From assembly GCF_028769735.1 (NCBI RefSeq), contig NC_088171.1, positions 127,621,533-127,685,532 of the forward strand: DNA of 64,000 nucleotides, in the 5' to 3' direction. Of this stretch, positions 25,927-44,858 are shown in pieces; the first letter of the stretch is position 1; each line of letters begins with the position of its first letter. The DNA comes from Zonotrichia leucophrys gambelii. Its lineage: Eukaryota; Chordata; Aves; Passeriformes; Passerellidae. The translations under genes and the position numbers were made by a program. The notes below the pieces were generated by a model. The model saw only the letters and a list, made by a program, of their open reading frames with translations, ran no database searches and was not told the DNA's origin.

Positions 25927-28900
25927 AAGCAGCCAATCCCAACACACGCACAGCACATCAGCTGTTGGGTGACATCACGTGCTGTCCTAACTGCTGCAAC
26001 AATAACATCTGCTCATGTTTGGGATGGAAGGAAGCAATCTTAAACTAGATCAAGACATGAAAGAGACTGAGAGTAACAGTAGAAAAAATTAGAAAGAAAT
26101 GTTTGTGTAGTCACTTGAAATATTAAAAGGAATAAAAGTAATATAACAAAGATGAGAATCAAGTTTCATTACTCAGTACATTATTTTTGGTAACTAAATA
26201 TAAAAACTGCTCTGTATTATTAAGAGCCAAATTCTCCATTTGCAATTAGATATTTAAAGATAAAACCTACTTCATCCCTCTCCATGTTTGAATAAGAGAA
26301 AAATAAACTAAGGACTGGCTACAGCCTGGCTATGGACAGACTACTGCCCCTCTGTAGCCATGCAGCACCTCCAACAAAAGTCCTGAGAAAAACCCCGTGC
26401 TGCAAATCTGAAGATTAAAAGTCACTGTTTACTACAGACATGAGGTTTCTGACCCAAAGTGACCAGCCCCAGATTAGTGAGGGAATAACTTTACTACATT
26501 TTGAACCTTGGCTCCTCAGCCCTCACGTACCACCCAGTCAAACAGTTCCATGAGCATATCTTTCAGAGATGTCTCTTTGGTGTTGAACCTCCCAGATCCC
26601 ATTTAAGGGTCCCTACTGTGTCCTACTGCTTGCCTGGCCCAACCCTACAAATTGTTCTCCTGCGGATTCTCTTCACAGCCACATTGAATCCTCTTTTCCT
26701 TATCAGGCTCATACAGGCCTGCCCCGCATGCTCTTCCCTGCAACAAGGAGATGAGAATGGCGAGCTGAATACAGCTGATCATTGTTTTGCTTTGCAAAAC
26801 CCTGCCATGGGCACAGATTAACACCAAAAACTAGATGGCAGCAGCCAAGGGAAAAGGCCTCTTGGAATGCCTCCACACGACTGCCGGAGCGACCACTGCT
26901 CGACATCCATCGTGAGTTTCGTGGTTCAGGGATGCTTTTGTTTCCATGGGCCTCATTCCCATCAAGCTGTCCCCTCAAACAGGGAAAATATTTACAGCTG
27001 AAAGAAGCAAGTGAACAGATTTTCTTAACTAGGTTGCTAGTGGCTTGAATTTAGATCTGCCTACACCCAGAAGCTCGTCTTTCAGTGGGCTGTATGTCCA
27101 GTCTAGTAAGGTCTTCTGCTCTTTTCACCTGCCTGGTCATATTAGACTTGACATTTGTGCAAACCCACTTTCCTGTTAGACAGGAATCACAATCACGAGT
27201 CTGATGCATAAAAATATATTTCTATCAATTTGTGGGTATCCATGATCTACTGAATTTTCTGTGATGCAGCAAGACACAGATTTGGAGCCTTCATGGTCAA
27301 ATTGTGTTGTCTTCCATTCCACAGCTGAGTTCTCACCAGCTGTAGACCACCAGTAGTATTGTTCAAACTCTTCATGAGTCTTTGTCTAAACAGGGAGATT
27401 ATATTAAATCTCAAGCTAATATGGAAACATGTAGACACATGTTTCCTAGAAACATGTTCATTTTCTAGGCTTGAAAAGATATTCCTATGCATTTAATTTT
27501 CTAGGGACTACCCAATTATTATCGAACAGTGGATGGGAAGTGAAAGTAGTGGAAGGAAATGGAAGGGAGTAAACTCAATGCCCAGTTGTGCTGACAGAAG
27601 CAAATTATGCATGCAGGTGAGAGAAGAGCAATTTTGGTAGTCTGGTAAAATTACAGGAACAGATATTTGAAAGTATCTAAATAGGAGGTCTATCACTTTA
27701 AATATAATACAAGTATCTATGTAGGTATCTACAAATATTTAAGAATTATAAATGAAGTTCTGAAGGTCAAACTGAAATAAAACTTAAATGCCTAGTCAAG
27801 TTTTAAGATCTAAGACTCACTTGCTAAAAACAATGTCTTAGGATTTTTTGCTGGCCGCATGCAGATTGTTTCATCAACAGTAACCGTAATAATAGCATTC
27901 CTTATTTCATAATGGAATTTTAAGTAATTCATGATTACTGGCTAAACTCTTAGATGAGAAAAATTAAGAACTTTATTAGTCATTGATCCCTTTCAAGTCT
28001 ACCTTTAGTTTGAGTATTCTTCAGTCCTGATGCGGATCTTGCTCTACCATATTTCCCAACAGTGCTGCAACACTGTTGATACACCTGCTATTCCTATTGC
28101 AATTGTGAACAGCATTAAACTAATTTTTGTCCAAGGTACCCAGTCTTCCACTACTCTGAGATGTGTACTGCTAACATATTTCAAGACAGAAACTTGAAAG
28201 ATCTAAAATGTAATTGATATCTGGCACGGTGACTCAATTAAATACCGTGCTGAATTAATTAACTTGCTCCATCTCATGAGCCAACAGCAGCAAGACCGTA
28301 TTCAGCAATGCAGCACTACTGGAAACAAGAAGATATTGTATGTACAGGCTGCATTCAGTGCAGAGTGCAAGGGGAATAAGTAAGCTCTCATTGTTACAGC
28401 CTGAATTAATCCTGTGAGGCACTGTCATATTGCAATCACCAAACAGTACAGTCAGGTAAGACACTTTTAGTGGGACACAAACTGATTTCCCAATAAAGGT
28501 AGCAGCTGCAAAAGTTATGATATTTACTCACATGGGGATCCCTGAATTTTTCTTTACTTTTCTCTCTATACAAAAAAATCCACATTAAAACTCTTCTCCA
28601 AAAATTTGGTGTTTATAGCAGTCTAATGTTTGAGATTGTCATTCAAAAATGAAATAAACTAGCTTTCAGGTCTTCATGTGAAAGTTTGATTGAATTCTAG
28701 GGATTTGAGGCTCTACCCAAATGAGCTTCCCAAAACAGATACTAATAACCTAAGAATCTCAATTCCCTTGATGAACAACAGAGAACATGTACAATAGTGA
28801 GATAAGTAATCAAATGGGTCAAAAAAGCCATAAAAAAACCCAGAATAATTTCAAGACAAAAAAAAAAAAAAAGATAAAAGAAAACCATGTAGAAGCTGAT

Positions 28901-29038
28901 GCTTCTGATGTAGGAGTTTTGTTGCTTTAACAGCAAATTAAAGTTTCATCAAAATGTTTGCATTTCTTCACACAGCATTTTAAAGTAACAAATGTAGGAT
29001 TACAGCAAACATCTGATATTTGGGAAAAAGAAAAATAC
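25927..29038. other. Intronic sequence with a CpG-rich, CTCF-like patch
   Basis: Mostly AT-rich. 26490-26960 is GC-richer and includes the CTCF-like core and CpG cluster at 26829-26921. 28859-28872 is an A-run. The open frames over 26500-27050 lie on both strands and none has splice support or a recognisable domain. Confidence 0.5.
26829..26921. promoter_or_regulatory. CTCF-like core followed by a dense CpG cluster
   Basis: AACTAGATGGCAGCAG (26829-26844) fits the central CTCF core (CTAGATGGCAG). About 35 bp further on, six CpGs fall in 44 bp (26878-26921) in an otherwise CpG-poor intron. This may be a constrained or unmethylated element, such as a boundary or enhancer; occupancy is not shown by sequence alone. 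Confidence 0.4.
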
Positions 29039-29206
29039 TTAGAATCAGAGAATAGCTCAGGTTGGAAGAGATCTCTGGAGGTCATCCAGTCCAAAGTCCT
29101 GCTCAAAGCAGGGCAAACTTCAAAGTCAGATGCAACTTCAAAGTTAAATTAGATTGCTCAAGATGATGCCCAGTTCAGTTTTGACTTTTTCAAGGAATGG
29201 AGTTGC
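29039..29206 (-). mobile_element. CR1 LINE fragment, minus orientation, diverged
   Basis: Plus strand begins AGAATCAGAGAATAGCTCAG followed by GTTGGAAGAGATCTCTGGAG and GTCATCCAGTCC, the reverse complement of a CR1 tail. The downstream part (TTGCTCAAGATGATGCCCAG, then TTTTTCAAGGAATGGAG) matches CR1 with more divergence. 5'-truncated and non-coding. Confidence 0.9.
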
Positions 29207-30302
29207 TCAGGGGACACAACAATGTTTGTGAGAACTAAAATTCTGTTAAAAGAAACTTTTTCAGATTTCCAAATGTGTCTATATTTGTAGGCAAAACAAA
29301 AGTAAAATCTTTCAAGTATCAGTAAAAATAGACTTTATGATTTTTAATTTGACAATAAAATATATCTTTCCAGTTTAGTGAGAAAAAAGTCCTGAAGATT
29401 TTCATTGGATGTCTCTGTGAACTGTACTGAGAAAGTTGTTCTAGCCCATTACAATACAAAAATTTAAAGTCAGTTCTGCACATTGCTCCATTACCAGTTC
29501 ATTAAAAACCAACTATCTTAACTAAATGCTTTTGATATAGAAAAAATGGTATTTACCCAAGTTTAAAAAGCAATAACATATCTTAAAACATTCCTGTGCT
29601 ATTAAGGGAGAAGCAAGGTTCTGCAAGGGTTGTGGTTCTACAACTCCATCCAAAAAAAAAAAAGAGATACAATATGATTGTATGATTGACTGTGTGCTGA
29701 CATGTTGTAAATTCATTCTAAGAATATCTGATAAAGATAAATTTTGTAGAGAAGGGACAATCAATACAACCTCCTATACTTAAACATTATCTGCAGGTTG
29801 TCTATACCTGATGAAGTGATACAAGTGGACAAAACCAAAGTAGCATTTCTCTACAGTATGGATTCTGGAGACACTGAGCTACAACATGACTAAGGTTTCT
29901 GTTATATGAAAGGTGATGAAACTAGTTACGCTGGGATTCAGAAAATTATTTGAATTACAGGTGGTTGTCACATATGACCTTCTATGACAAACATTTTGAG
30001 AATGATGACAGGCCAATAATGAAATAGATGAAGAAATAAAAATTAAATTGACGGAAAAAACAAGACAAGTTCAAATTTTCCAGTTTTTCCTTTCTAACAA
30101 ACAAGGTGCTTTGACTCTGCAGTACTTCCGAAAAACTATTCTTTATTCAGGTGCCTGAATGGGAAGTCTGATCTGGATTGGGAATACTGAACTTTTGGAA
30201 ACTCAGACAAAGTTTCCATGCCACTTTCTGTAACATTTCTTAGTACCATTTGATGAATAAAGTACACTAACGAGTACAAAATAGCAAGATTTTAAATGTC
30301 TA

Positions 30303-30370
30303 CTATATATATATATACATATATACATTATGTATATATATATATATACACATATATACTATATGTATAC
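30303..30370. repeat. (TA)n/(TATACA)n microsatellite
   Basis: About 68 bp of alternating TA with CA interruptions, largely self-complementary, so cruciform-prone. Confidence 0.88.
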
Positions 30371-30465
30371 CATACTATACCATGTGCTCAGAATAATGCT
30401 TCACTCAAATGTTAATATGCATAATTACCGAAAGTAAAATGCATCCTATCCAATAATCCTTAGAA

Positions 30466-30501
30466 AGAGAACTCTATTACATAAGAGAACTCTATTACAT
30501 A
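30466..30501. repeat. Perfect 18-bp tandem duplication
   Basis: AGAGAACTCTATTACATA occurs twice without a break or mismatch (30466-30483, 30484-30501), suggesting a recent slippage duplication. Confidence 0.9.
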
Positions 30502-31404
30502 GGCATAGGTTCTCTAGGGAGGAGTTGAAGAAAATAAATTTCCCCTTTTGTCCCCCCTGTCCACACAACCCCTCCCTCCACTGTCCCAGATGATTCATCA
30601 GCAACTCAGGGCTCCTCGCTCTCTTCAAGTCCTGCAAGGGCAGGACAACACCCAGTGTTGGGGAACACTGGGAATCTCAGTTTCTCCATTTGCAGCACAG
30701 AGGTGTGTACCCAAAATTTCTGTAATCCCTTCCTGTGAAACTGTCCCACATGTCTTTATCCTAAATACATTCAGTGCAAGGTCTGTAATAGCAAACAGTG
30801 ATCCAGCTGCAGATAATGGTTCTTCAGAAGTATCCCACAGGGCAATGCATGTTCCAAGACTGTTTAAACCTTCCTAGAGATATTAGTTGTTTCCTTCCTG
30901 ATATTTTCAGAAAACTAATCTGAACTATACACAAATAATATTGAAGCTCAGACTTAAAACCAACACAAACAAAGATGAAATGAAGACCTAGAAATGACAT
31001 GATTTTCAGTGAAGTGAGATCATTACTTTAAAGTAAAATGGTCTACATACTTTATGCAATCAGAATAAAAAATGAGGCTAATTGAGAATATATTATATGA
31101 CAGGTGTCTTTTGATGCTTTTGAAAAAAATGTGAATTTGATGGAAGATTTTGCTGTGTTCAATTACATTAAGGCCAACTTAATTAATTTTATCTTAAAAT
31201 AATGTAGTTATTTATTTTTGATACATTTCTTTAATGTAAATTAAGTATTCAGCAATTAATACTATGAAAAATTTAGAAAACCATGAAAAAAACCAGATAT
31301 TACTACTGAAACACAACACCTTGGTTCAGCAAACAAGGAAGTGACATTTCCCTTCAGTAAAAGAACAAGTTAAACACTATTAACCTGTGCTCCAAATAAC
31401 TTCA

Positions 31405-36959
<5,555 letters not shown>

Positions 36960-37220
36960 CAGGCTGGCCATGCAGTGATCTTATCCCTTCTGACTCTTTA
37001 ATAAATCGAACCTTGTAAGTTCACGCTGTTGGAAGTTGTCACTAAATGAAATTGTGACCTTATCCGATGCGTGAACTTATCCTGCTGACAACTACATTTA
37101 TTGTACGGATAAGCATAAGGGAAAAAAAAGAGGCTTTCGATAATTGTGATCTTACCCATATGCAACTCTAACAGATGGGATCTTTTTGATGTTCCATTTA
37201 ATGATTTGTCTATGATGAGC
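36960..37220. promoter_or_regulatory. Candidate GATA-cluster enhancer in a ZFPM2 intron
   Basis: The 7-mer GGATAAG/CTTATCC occurs four times in 134 bp: minus at 36980, 37059 and 37076, plus at 37107-37113. A further GATAAT lies at 37139. CpGs (ATCGAACC, TTCACGCTG, TCCGATGCGTG, GTACGG, TTTCGAT) are retained across the same block. There is no coding frame. This motif density and CpG retention look like constrained cis-regulatory DNA bound by GATA factors, the partners of the host gene's product. Conservation and activity are not shown here. Confidence 0.5.
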
Positions 37221-37613
37221 CTCTACTCAGAGAAAAAATAAATGTTCTTCACAGGTAAGTGGTAGGGGAACTGGTAAACCGCATGAAAAGTGCACAAAGA
37301 GGAGTGGCTGACAGCAGAGAGTCAAAAGCTATTAGCTTAACACAAAGAGCTTTGAATTAGCTGGTAATTGCACTGCAAAAGATAACGTAATGGAAATGGT
37401 GAAACAGTAACATTCCCTTTCCACAGGACTCATTCAATAGTCCAAAATCCAGAAACAAATAACTGTGACTCTGAGGCAGTAACCCAAAATTTGCTGTGCT
37501 ATGGCACTTCATGATGAATGAATTAATGAATCAGTGAATGAACAAATCCTCTTCCAGCACTGACTAGATGCTTGCCTCTGTTATTGTGGAAGCATATTAG
37601 GCAACAGAAAATT
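37221..37613. other. Intronic sequence with short GAAT-rich stretch
   Basis: 37512-37543 is built from GAATGAATTAATGAATC-like units. Otherwise no feature recognised. Confidence 0.45.
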
Positions 37614-37830
37614 CAGAGAATCATATAATAGGTTTTTGAATAAGGTTGGAAGGGATCCTTTAAGGTAATCTCGTCCTACCTTCCTCCACCAAGAAGAGGC
37701 ATGTTCAATTAGAGCAGGTCATTCAGAGCCCTGTTTAACCTGACCTTGAATGTATCTAGGGATGGGACATCTACCACCTCTCTAGGCAACCCGTTCCAGC
37801 ATCTCACCACCTTCAATTTAAAAATCCCTT
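37614..37830 (-). mobile_element. CR1 LINE fragment, minus orientation
   Basis: Plus strand reads AGAGAATCATATAATAGG, then AAGGTTGGAAGGGATCCTTT, CAGAGCCCTGTTTAACCTGA, CTTGAATGTATCTAGGGATG and AACCCGTTCCAGCATCTCAC, the reverse complement of a CR1 3' end of the 'disappears into TTGGAAGGGACC' type. About 12 extra bases interrupt the tail. 5'-truncated near 37830. Confidence 0.93.
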
Positions 37831-40800
37831 AAAATGGCAAAGCAGCTCACATTACTGTTTGTCAGGGATTTAATACATCATGTTACCTAATTCTCACAGT
37901 GGACAACACTGTACCCATTTTGCAGTCAGTGCACTGACCCCAGAGCGAGATGACCTGGGCAGTGTCAGGGTACAGTCTGATTTGCAACACTACAAGTCTA
38001 CTGGGGAATACAAAAATTGTAGTTATCTTACTAGGAAGACATATATATGAGACAAACTCACACTGCGTGCAAGCAGCAATGGACAAAATTACAGTCAATC
38101 TTTGAAGAAATTTTATCATTTGCTTTGCTACAAAAATGGCATTCTCAGGGGTGTTGGCAAAACCAGAGGTTATTTAGGTTGTCCACAAGCAAAGGCAAAA
38201 CTTAATTTTGCTTCCCAAAAGATGGAGCAGGACAGTGTTAGGACAAGAAAGGAGGAACAGATTCAGGACTGAAAACTGAGAAAACAGCTCTGGATTGAAG
38301 TCACCCTGGAGGGAGGATTGCTATTCTGCTGCCACTGAGGTGGTGGAGGGCTTCTGAACATAGCATCCTTTTTTCTTTTTTGAAGTTTTTGCCACCCACC
38401 AGCAACTCCTTCCCCAGCCCTGATCCTTCCTCTATAGATCCCACTTAAGGAATAGAGTTAACCAAACCTCAGCCATGAGGGAAGCAGACACAAGAATAGG
38501 CCAGAGGTACTTGTGGCTCTGACCTACTGATCTCCTTTGCCTTTGCTTACAAGTAGGTCTAGATAGCAAAGACCACGCAGGAGAAGCTGCCACAAGCTGC
38601 TTCATGCCTAGCTCAGCTGCCTAACATTGCTGCATCTTGACAATACTCCCACAGGGCAGCAGTGCACTCCAGGTAAGGATGACAAATGAAAAGCCTTCTC
38701 CATTTTCTATAACAAAAAAAACTTGCTGCTCCCTACCTTTCTTCAGAGCCCTGAAAGTCAGAAGCAGAGTTTCTTTATCTCTTCTACCTGCTGCTAGTAC
38801 TGCAAATGGCAGAGAGTGCAGGTGCTATCCTTATCTGCAACCGCGCTGTCCTACATCAGGCAATAAAGGGAAGGAACAAATATTGTGAAAGTGAGGACAG
38901 GGAAAGCCTAGGCAAAGATTTTCAGAGAAAACAGGACCACAGAAGTCGGGGGGCAGAGAGGGCAGAAATAAATTTAAGAAACAAAGCAAGAGAGAAGTTG
39001 TCTAGGGAAACAGCCACCTGAAGACTCAAGTTGGGTCTGATCAGGACACAAAGAGAGCACCTAGAAAAAGAGGATCATAAGATATTAAAGAAAATTGGGA
39101 TGCAGAAAACTTGCCAAAGTGAGAGAAGAAACATCTATCTCCAAATCTGAAACACAAGAGAAGCGCATGAATTCCCATTTAGAATTAGAATGCAAACACT
39201 ACTATTTTCTAGGCAAGGCATCTGTGTTGTTACAGCGCTTAACTCATAAGCTAAACCACTAAAATAAAATATTCTAATATCTCATTGCTCATCTGAATCC
39301 TGGCTAAACTGAAAAACTGACGTGTGTCTCCACTGAACCCAGAGATGTGATTTCACCTGACATTTGGTCAAACTCATTCTCTACATCCAAGTAGCCAGAT
39401 CACTATGTGTGCCACAAAACATTTTTGAGAAAAAGTTTCATTATTGGTTATCTAGTTTACACCAGGCTCCAGCTATGCCCACAACACTGACTGGTTGATG
39501 TGACCTCAGGGATGGGTACACAAACTGCTTCAGACTGACAACTGAAATACACAGCTAACTTCATTGATGCAAATGTGCACTATGTTTTTCAGCACAAACT
39601 TAGTATTCAGAAACTGTAGTGTCAAAAGAAGTCATCAAAATGACACTTCGAAAATTCTCAATTTGAGATTTTTAGCACTCTATTAGTATTTAGTTACTTA
39701 CATGAAATAAATACAAAAGAAAAAAGTTACCTTCTTATAGTACCTCACACTCATGTAATCTACAGAATTTAGAAACACGGAATCACATCCCAGATTAGAA
39801 AAACACAGACCTACAGTGGTGAACACTCTCTGCACCAATTTGAAATGATAATGCTAATTCTACATTTGGGGGGAACTGGAAGGGAGGGCAATTAATTGAA
39901 TAAATGTTAGTAGCACATAAATTGAATAGCTACTAAAGAAATGGAAATGGCAAACTAAATAATATTTTTTTGTCACATATGCCATCAAAATAATTTTTAT
40001 GGTTTAACATGAACTGAAAGTACTGTTTTTTCTCTGGAATTCAGAAAGGAGGAAGTATCTAATGAACATCATTGCTAGAATTTGATTAGATTTTTAGATT
40101 TTACACAGCTCTCTAGACTTTTCCTTTATTTGGACTGCTTCACTAAACTTACAGAAACATGCTCAAGGAAAAAAAGAGACAGAAGTAAAAGAAAAATACA
40201 TTTACTCAAGATATGCTAACAATGCCAAAGGTTTGTTCACTTGCTTCAGAGTCACGTTCCACACAATAGAGCAAATACTGTGTTTATATCAGCATCTAGT
40301 CTACAGACAGAAGCAAAATAAACCCAGCAATATGGCAAAACCTTGATCCTAAATTGAAATCAGAAGAAAAGATATTTAGTTTTCAAGTCTACTAACTACA
40401 AGGACAATTTACCCTTCTGTTTTCTAACTCCACATCTCATAAAAGAAGAAATTTTTGTTTGTTTTTCTCAAGTTTTCCATCTTTGCGTAGTTCAAGAGAT
40501 TCGTTACTGCGTCCATATGTTGAGGTAAACCTGGAGTAGAAGTACTTACAAAAATACAGAAAAAAAATCCCCAAAGACAACCAGTGTAGCCAAAGAGACC
40601 TAACTGCAGTTCCCTATGAGAGGAATAGTGTAAATTGCATTCTCACACGGACAGTCCCTAGTGGCAAACATCACTCCCAGTTACGCTGTAACACTGCACA
40701 GACCCAGCAGGCTGAGCAGGTTCTTCATCCCTGCTCCTTGTACCTTGCACAGCAAGGCTCCCTTCCTCTCCATCATGAATACACAGGATACTGAAATGCC

Positions 40801-43800
40801 AGACTTGGCAAGAGCAGGCTGACAATATTACTGAAGAAGGTTTTCTTGATAAGATCATCATCTCTTTCTGGATACTCCTGGGTATGCTCCCTCCCTCAGC
40901 AGAGGAACAGCAGCCCCTGATAAATGTCCCTTTGTGTGCAGATTCTCCCCGATATATGCAAAAACACTTCAGTTCTGAGCCTGTCTGCTTTTTCTTCACT
41001 TCATATACCTGAAATACATTTAGAGGTTTATGAAGCACTGTATGTAAGACAACAGAAAACGGGCACAACTGAAAATACAGCTTACATAACTCAGACTGAG
41101 TTTTTTTCAGACTTCAGACTGAAGTTTTTTTCTGAATTAGATGCTATTCTGCATGGGAGAAAATCCTAACATTTCACCATCACCTACACCAATCTTTCCC
41201 TAGGAATTTTTGGAATCCTTTAGCTGAAAGAGGATAACTTTATTTTTAACAGTATTATTTATGCAAGTATATATGGTAATTATATTAATCATAGACATTT
41301 GCATGTTTACCCAATTTCTGGATCTCTTTTTTACCTGGAAAAAATGAAAAATACCAATGCAGCATATGTTGCCAGTGATTGCAAAAAGTTACTGAAGTTA
41401 ACTTAACATGAAGACTGATGTATTCATATTTATGTCATTAAATATATTATATAAGTAAAAGTGTTTTGAAAAGTACTCTTTTTTACTCTAAAAGCAAAGC
41501 AATGAGATCATCTGTGACTGTATCTGTTGTGTCTTCTCAGTTTACAGTACTTAAGCTTAGAGATAGAAGGATCCATTTTCATCTCTCATTTGTGTAACAG
41601 CAGATAAGTTATTTGCTTTCTATCAGATATTCATACTCAGAGCTATGAAACCACTGCTTAGACACCACTATCTAGCTAAAAGTATGTGAGCCAAACTGCC
41701 CAAATGTCTTGCAAAAGAAGCAGATGCTTTAAAATTATTTTCCTATTTCCTTTCAATGCTTCCAACAAAATTCTGAGAGTACAAAGAAAAAAGACAAAAA
41801 CCGCAAAGACTCCAATTTATCAGTATTTAGTGTAACCATCGAAAAGATCTAGTTATTGTTGAGATTAGGAAAGTGAGAGGGAGACGGGGACAAAGGGAGA
41901 TTGAATGCTATGCTCCACTGCATGCATGCAATATATAGTCACATCCATTATAAATGCAATTTATATGAAAAGCAACATTATTATAAATAGAGATAAATGT
42001 AGTATAACTATAATGTACAATATCAAGATTCAAATTAATAATTCCTTTGCACTTGCTGAGGATGGCCATGCATAACAGACACATACATGGCTGTGCACTG
42101 CTCCAGCACTCATGAGTTATGTGCTTATTTGCATCTTCTGTGATCAAGTACCAGCAGTGACCAGGACCACTTTTTAGCACGGTGCCAGACAGGAACTGAC
42201 TGCTGGGTTTGGACATGGACCAGAGTACCCTTCAGTGCCTCAGCCTGGACTATCACACTGCTTCCACATGCACCTACATCTTAGCATAGCCCAGACTTTG
42301 AAGCTGATAAAAAGAGTGATGCTCACTTATACAGCAGACTTGTAACTTAGAGTGAAATAAACCCTTGAACAGATTGAGCACAAGTCCTGTGCACTGCCTA
42401 AATCCTACTCTGAGGCTTACATAAGACTTAAGTAGAATACTGGTCTTGTGCCAGCCTTCTGTACAGGAATGATCTTGACCTTCATATGAGTAAGTCTCAG
42501 GGACATCATGTGTGTCAAGCATATCCCAAACTGCCTTGCCTTACCACCCTCCCTTTTACAAGCACAGGCTTTGAACACCCCATGGCTGCTGGGACAGATG
42601 CAGTGACTGGGGAGCCTGAGGAAGAGCCAGCACTGGCACATGTCCTGTGGCAGTAGGATGTAGCTAGATTGTCTTTCTCCTGAACAATGACCTCTTGAGA
42701 CTGACTTCACAGCTTAGACTTCACGTCTGTAAACCACGACTGAGAACAAGTCCACAAGTCCATGGCCTTACTCGAAATTTCAGCCTAAATAAGAAACTCA
42801 GGGTCTCAGAGGAAGTCAGTGCTAGTGACAGGAGCCCTAGCTTTCCCTGACAGTCGCAATCACTGCTTCTGAAAACACAAAACTTAAAAGAAACTCATTA
42901 TTTTGAAGAAGTAAGAAAGTATTTCTGGCAAAACATAGTCACGAAACAGACAGTGTCAACAGTGATCTAAAGAATTATAATTCAAAATATATCTGGGCTA
43001 CAGAATTATTTTGTCATTGAAGCCTTAAAACCGCCCCTATATTATGATGTTTTAAAAATATTAATGTCAATTTTTAACAGCTTCTTATTATCCTGCAATG
43101 GTGACTTACTGTAAGAATATAAGAAGCATAGCCTATTATTAAATATATAGAGTTAAAAAGGATAAGTACGTATGAAATGATCATATTGAAAAAGATGCAG
43201 TTTGGAATCTTTATTCCCCTGATAATAAAAATCAGCACTTTACAAAATCATGTGTAATAGCATAAAAATTCCCCTAAAAATATCGGCTCTTCTCTACCTC
43301 CCCATTAAAAAAAAAAAATCACATGCATCAATGCAAAGAGAAAATTTCTATTTTAACTGTGACAATTCCTTTGATGTACATAAATACTTTTCAACTTAAC
43401 AATTCCTTTTTGATAGGCACAGACAATTTGCTGTAAAAGGAATCTTGGAGAAAGACAGCTTGATTCTACCAGGTTTTTCCCCCATATGTTTTCACCTCAA
43501 TTAACAAAGTACATTAACAGGATACACAATGCATTAGCTTAAAGGAATATAAGATCTAGAGAACCAAATCCTACTTTTACATAACCAATGCTGCACTTAG
43601 TGGTTTTAAAAAACAAGCCTTTCAGTATCTGAAAAAGCTTCAACTTCCATGCAGGAGCTGGGAGCACTCTTTTTGATATTCCAGTACCTTTCCATAAAAA
43701 CCTGTTTCCTACCCCTCTCCTGTCCCCTGGACACTGCTTCCTTGGGCAGTTCAGCTGCCACTTGCTCTCCCCCTGCTGCCCTCACGCCTCCTCCCCAGTA

Positions 43801-44814
43801 CTGTGTCCTACCCAAGCTCCCAGTGACTGCCTCCAACAATGGCCAGAAGCAAATGTTAGAAAAGACACGAGCACTAAGGCACACATGCTCTCCCTCACAC
43901 AACTGATTTATAACTTTCTGTCTTCCCCCTATTGATCACAGATCATCTGCCAGTCAAGCCTAAGTGAAGCTAGAAACCTTCAAGTTACAGCAGAAGCATT
44001 AAGGTCACAATGAAATAAAAGAAAACTCCATCTTCATAAACTTCGTATTGATGTAAAGTGAATAAACATAAAAGTATTGGAGGAACTAATACTATACCTG
44101 GGGGAAAATTGCATACTATGCTCTATACAAGTTTTAATTTCTTTCACACTTTTTGTAAACATTTATAAGTAGGTTAAAATTCTAAATCACTAAGATAATT
44201 TCATATAAAAAAACTCTTTATGGCTGGATTGTACCATTAGCACCTTAACTTACTCATATGTGAGAATATACATACAAATAAACCCACACAGCTTAAAAAG
44301 TCTTCCACTATTTGTCTTCCACAAATATAGCCATGATATGTTTTGGTGCTTTCTGTATGCTTATGCTGTCTTCTTCTCTTGACAACCAATAAAAAAATAC
44401 TGGAAATTACTTCCTTAAATGAGAGACACATATTCAAAAGCCAATACCAAATTACAAACAAGTAGTTCAAGTCTTTGCAAGTACTTTGCCATGCATAACA
44501 TAATAACAGTTCCAAGAAACTATCAAATAAAGAAGATGCACAGACTTTTAGAGAAGGCCAGTCTTGTGGCAAACATTTTAGTTTTAATCTTTGAAAGATC
44601 TGGGCTTGGTAAATTGGATCTAAGCCTACCTCCTATGGGATATCCAATATCACTCAAAATCTCTCTGTAACTCTGGAAGTAATAGTAATTCCTTTCTCCC
44701 ACCTTTTATTGACCTGTCTTTTTAAATAGCATGCAATCCAGAGCGGGGACTCTAACTGTGTTTGCATATATAGATGTTCATATAAAAATGTAATCCAGAT
44801 ACTCAGATATGCAT
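37831..44814. other. Intronic sequence, no gene recognised
   Basis: Contains a 23-bp tandem duplication with TCAGACTGA cores at 41091-41136, a GC-richer patch near 43680-43830 and ordinary AT-rich intron DNA. The 136-codon minus frame at 40658-41068 lacks domain features and splice support. Confidence 0.5.
41091..41136. repeat. Imperfect 23-bp tandem duplication
   Basis: TCAGACTGAG + T-run + CAGAC (41091-41112) is followed by TCAGACTGAAG + T-run + CTGAA (41114-41136). Confidence 0.7.
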
Positions 44815-44817
44815 GAC

Positions 44818-44856
<39 letters not shown>

Positions 44857-44858
44857 CA
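44815..44858. repeat. (GATA)9 tetranucleotide microsatellite flanked by GACA
   Basis: Nine uninterrupted GATA units (44819-44854) bracketed by GACA units on both sides. The pure core suggests it is still length-polymorphic. The minus frame over it (Tyr-Leu-Ser-Ile repeats) is spurious. Confidence 0.95.
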
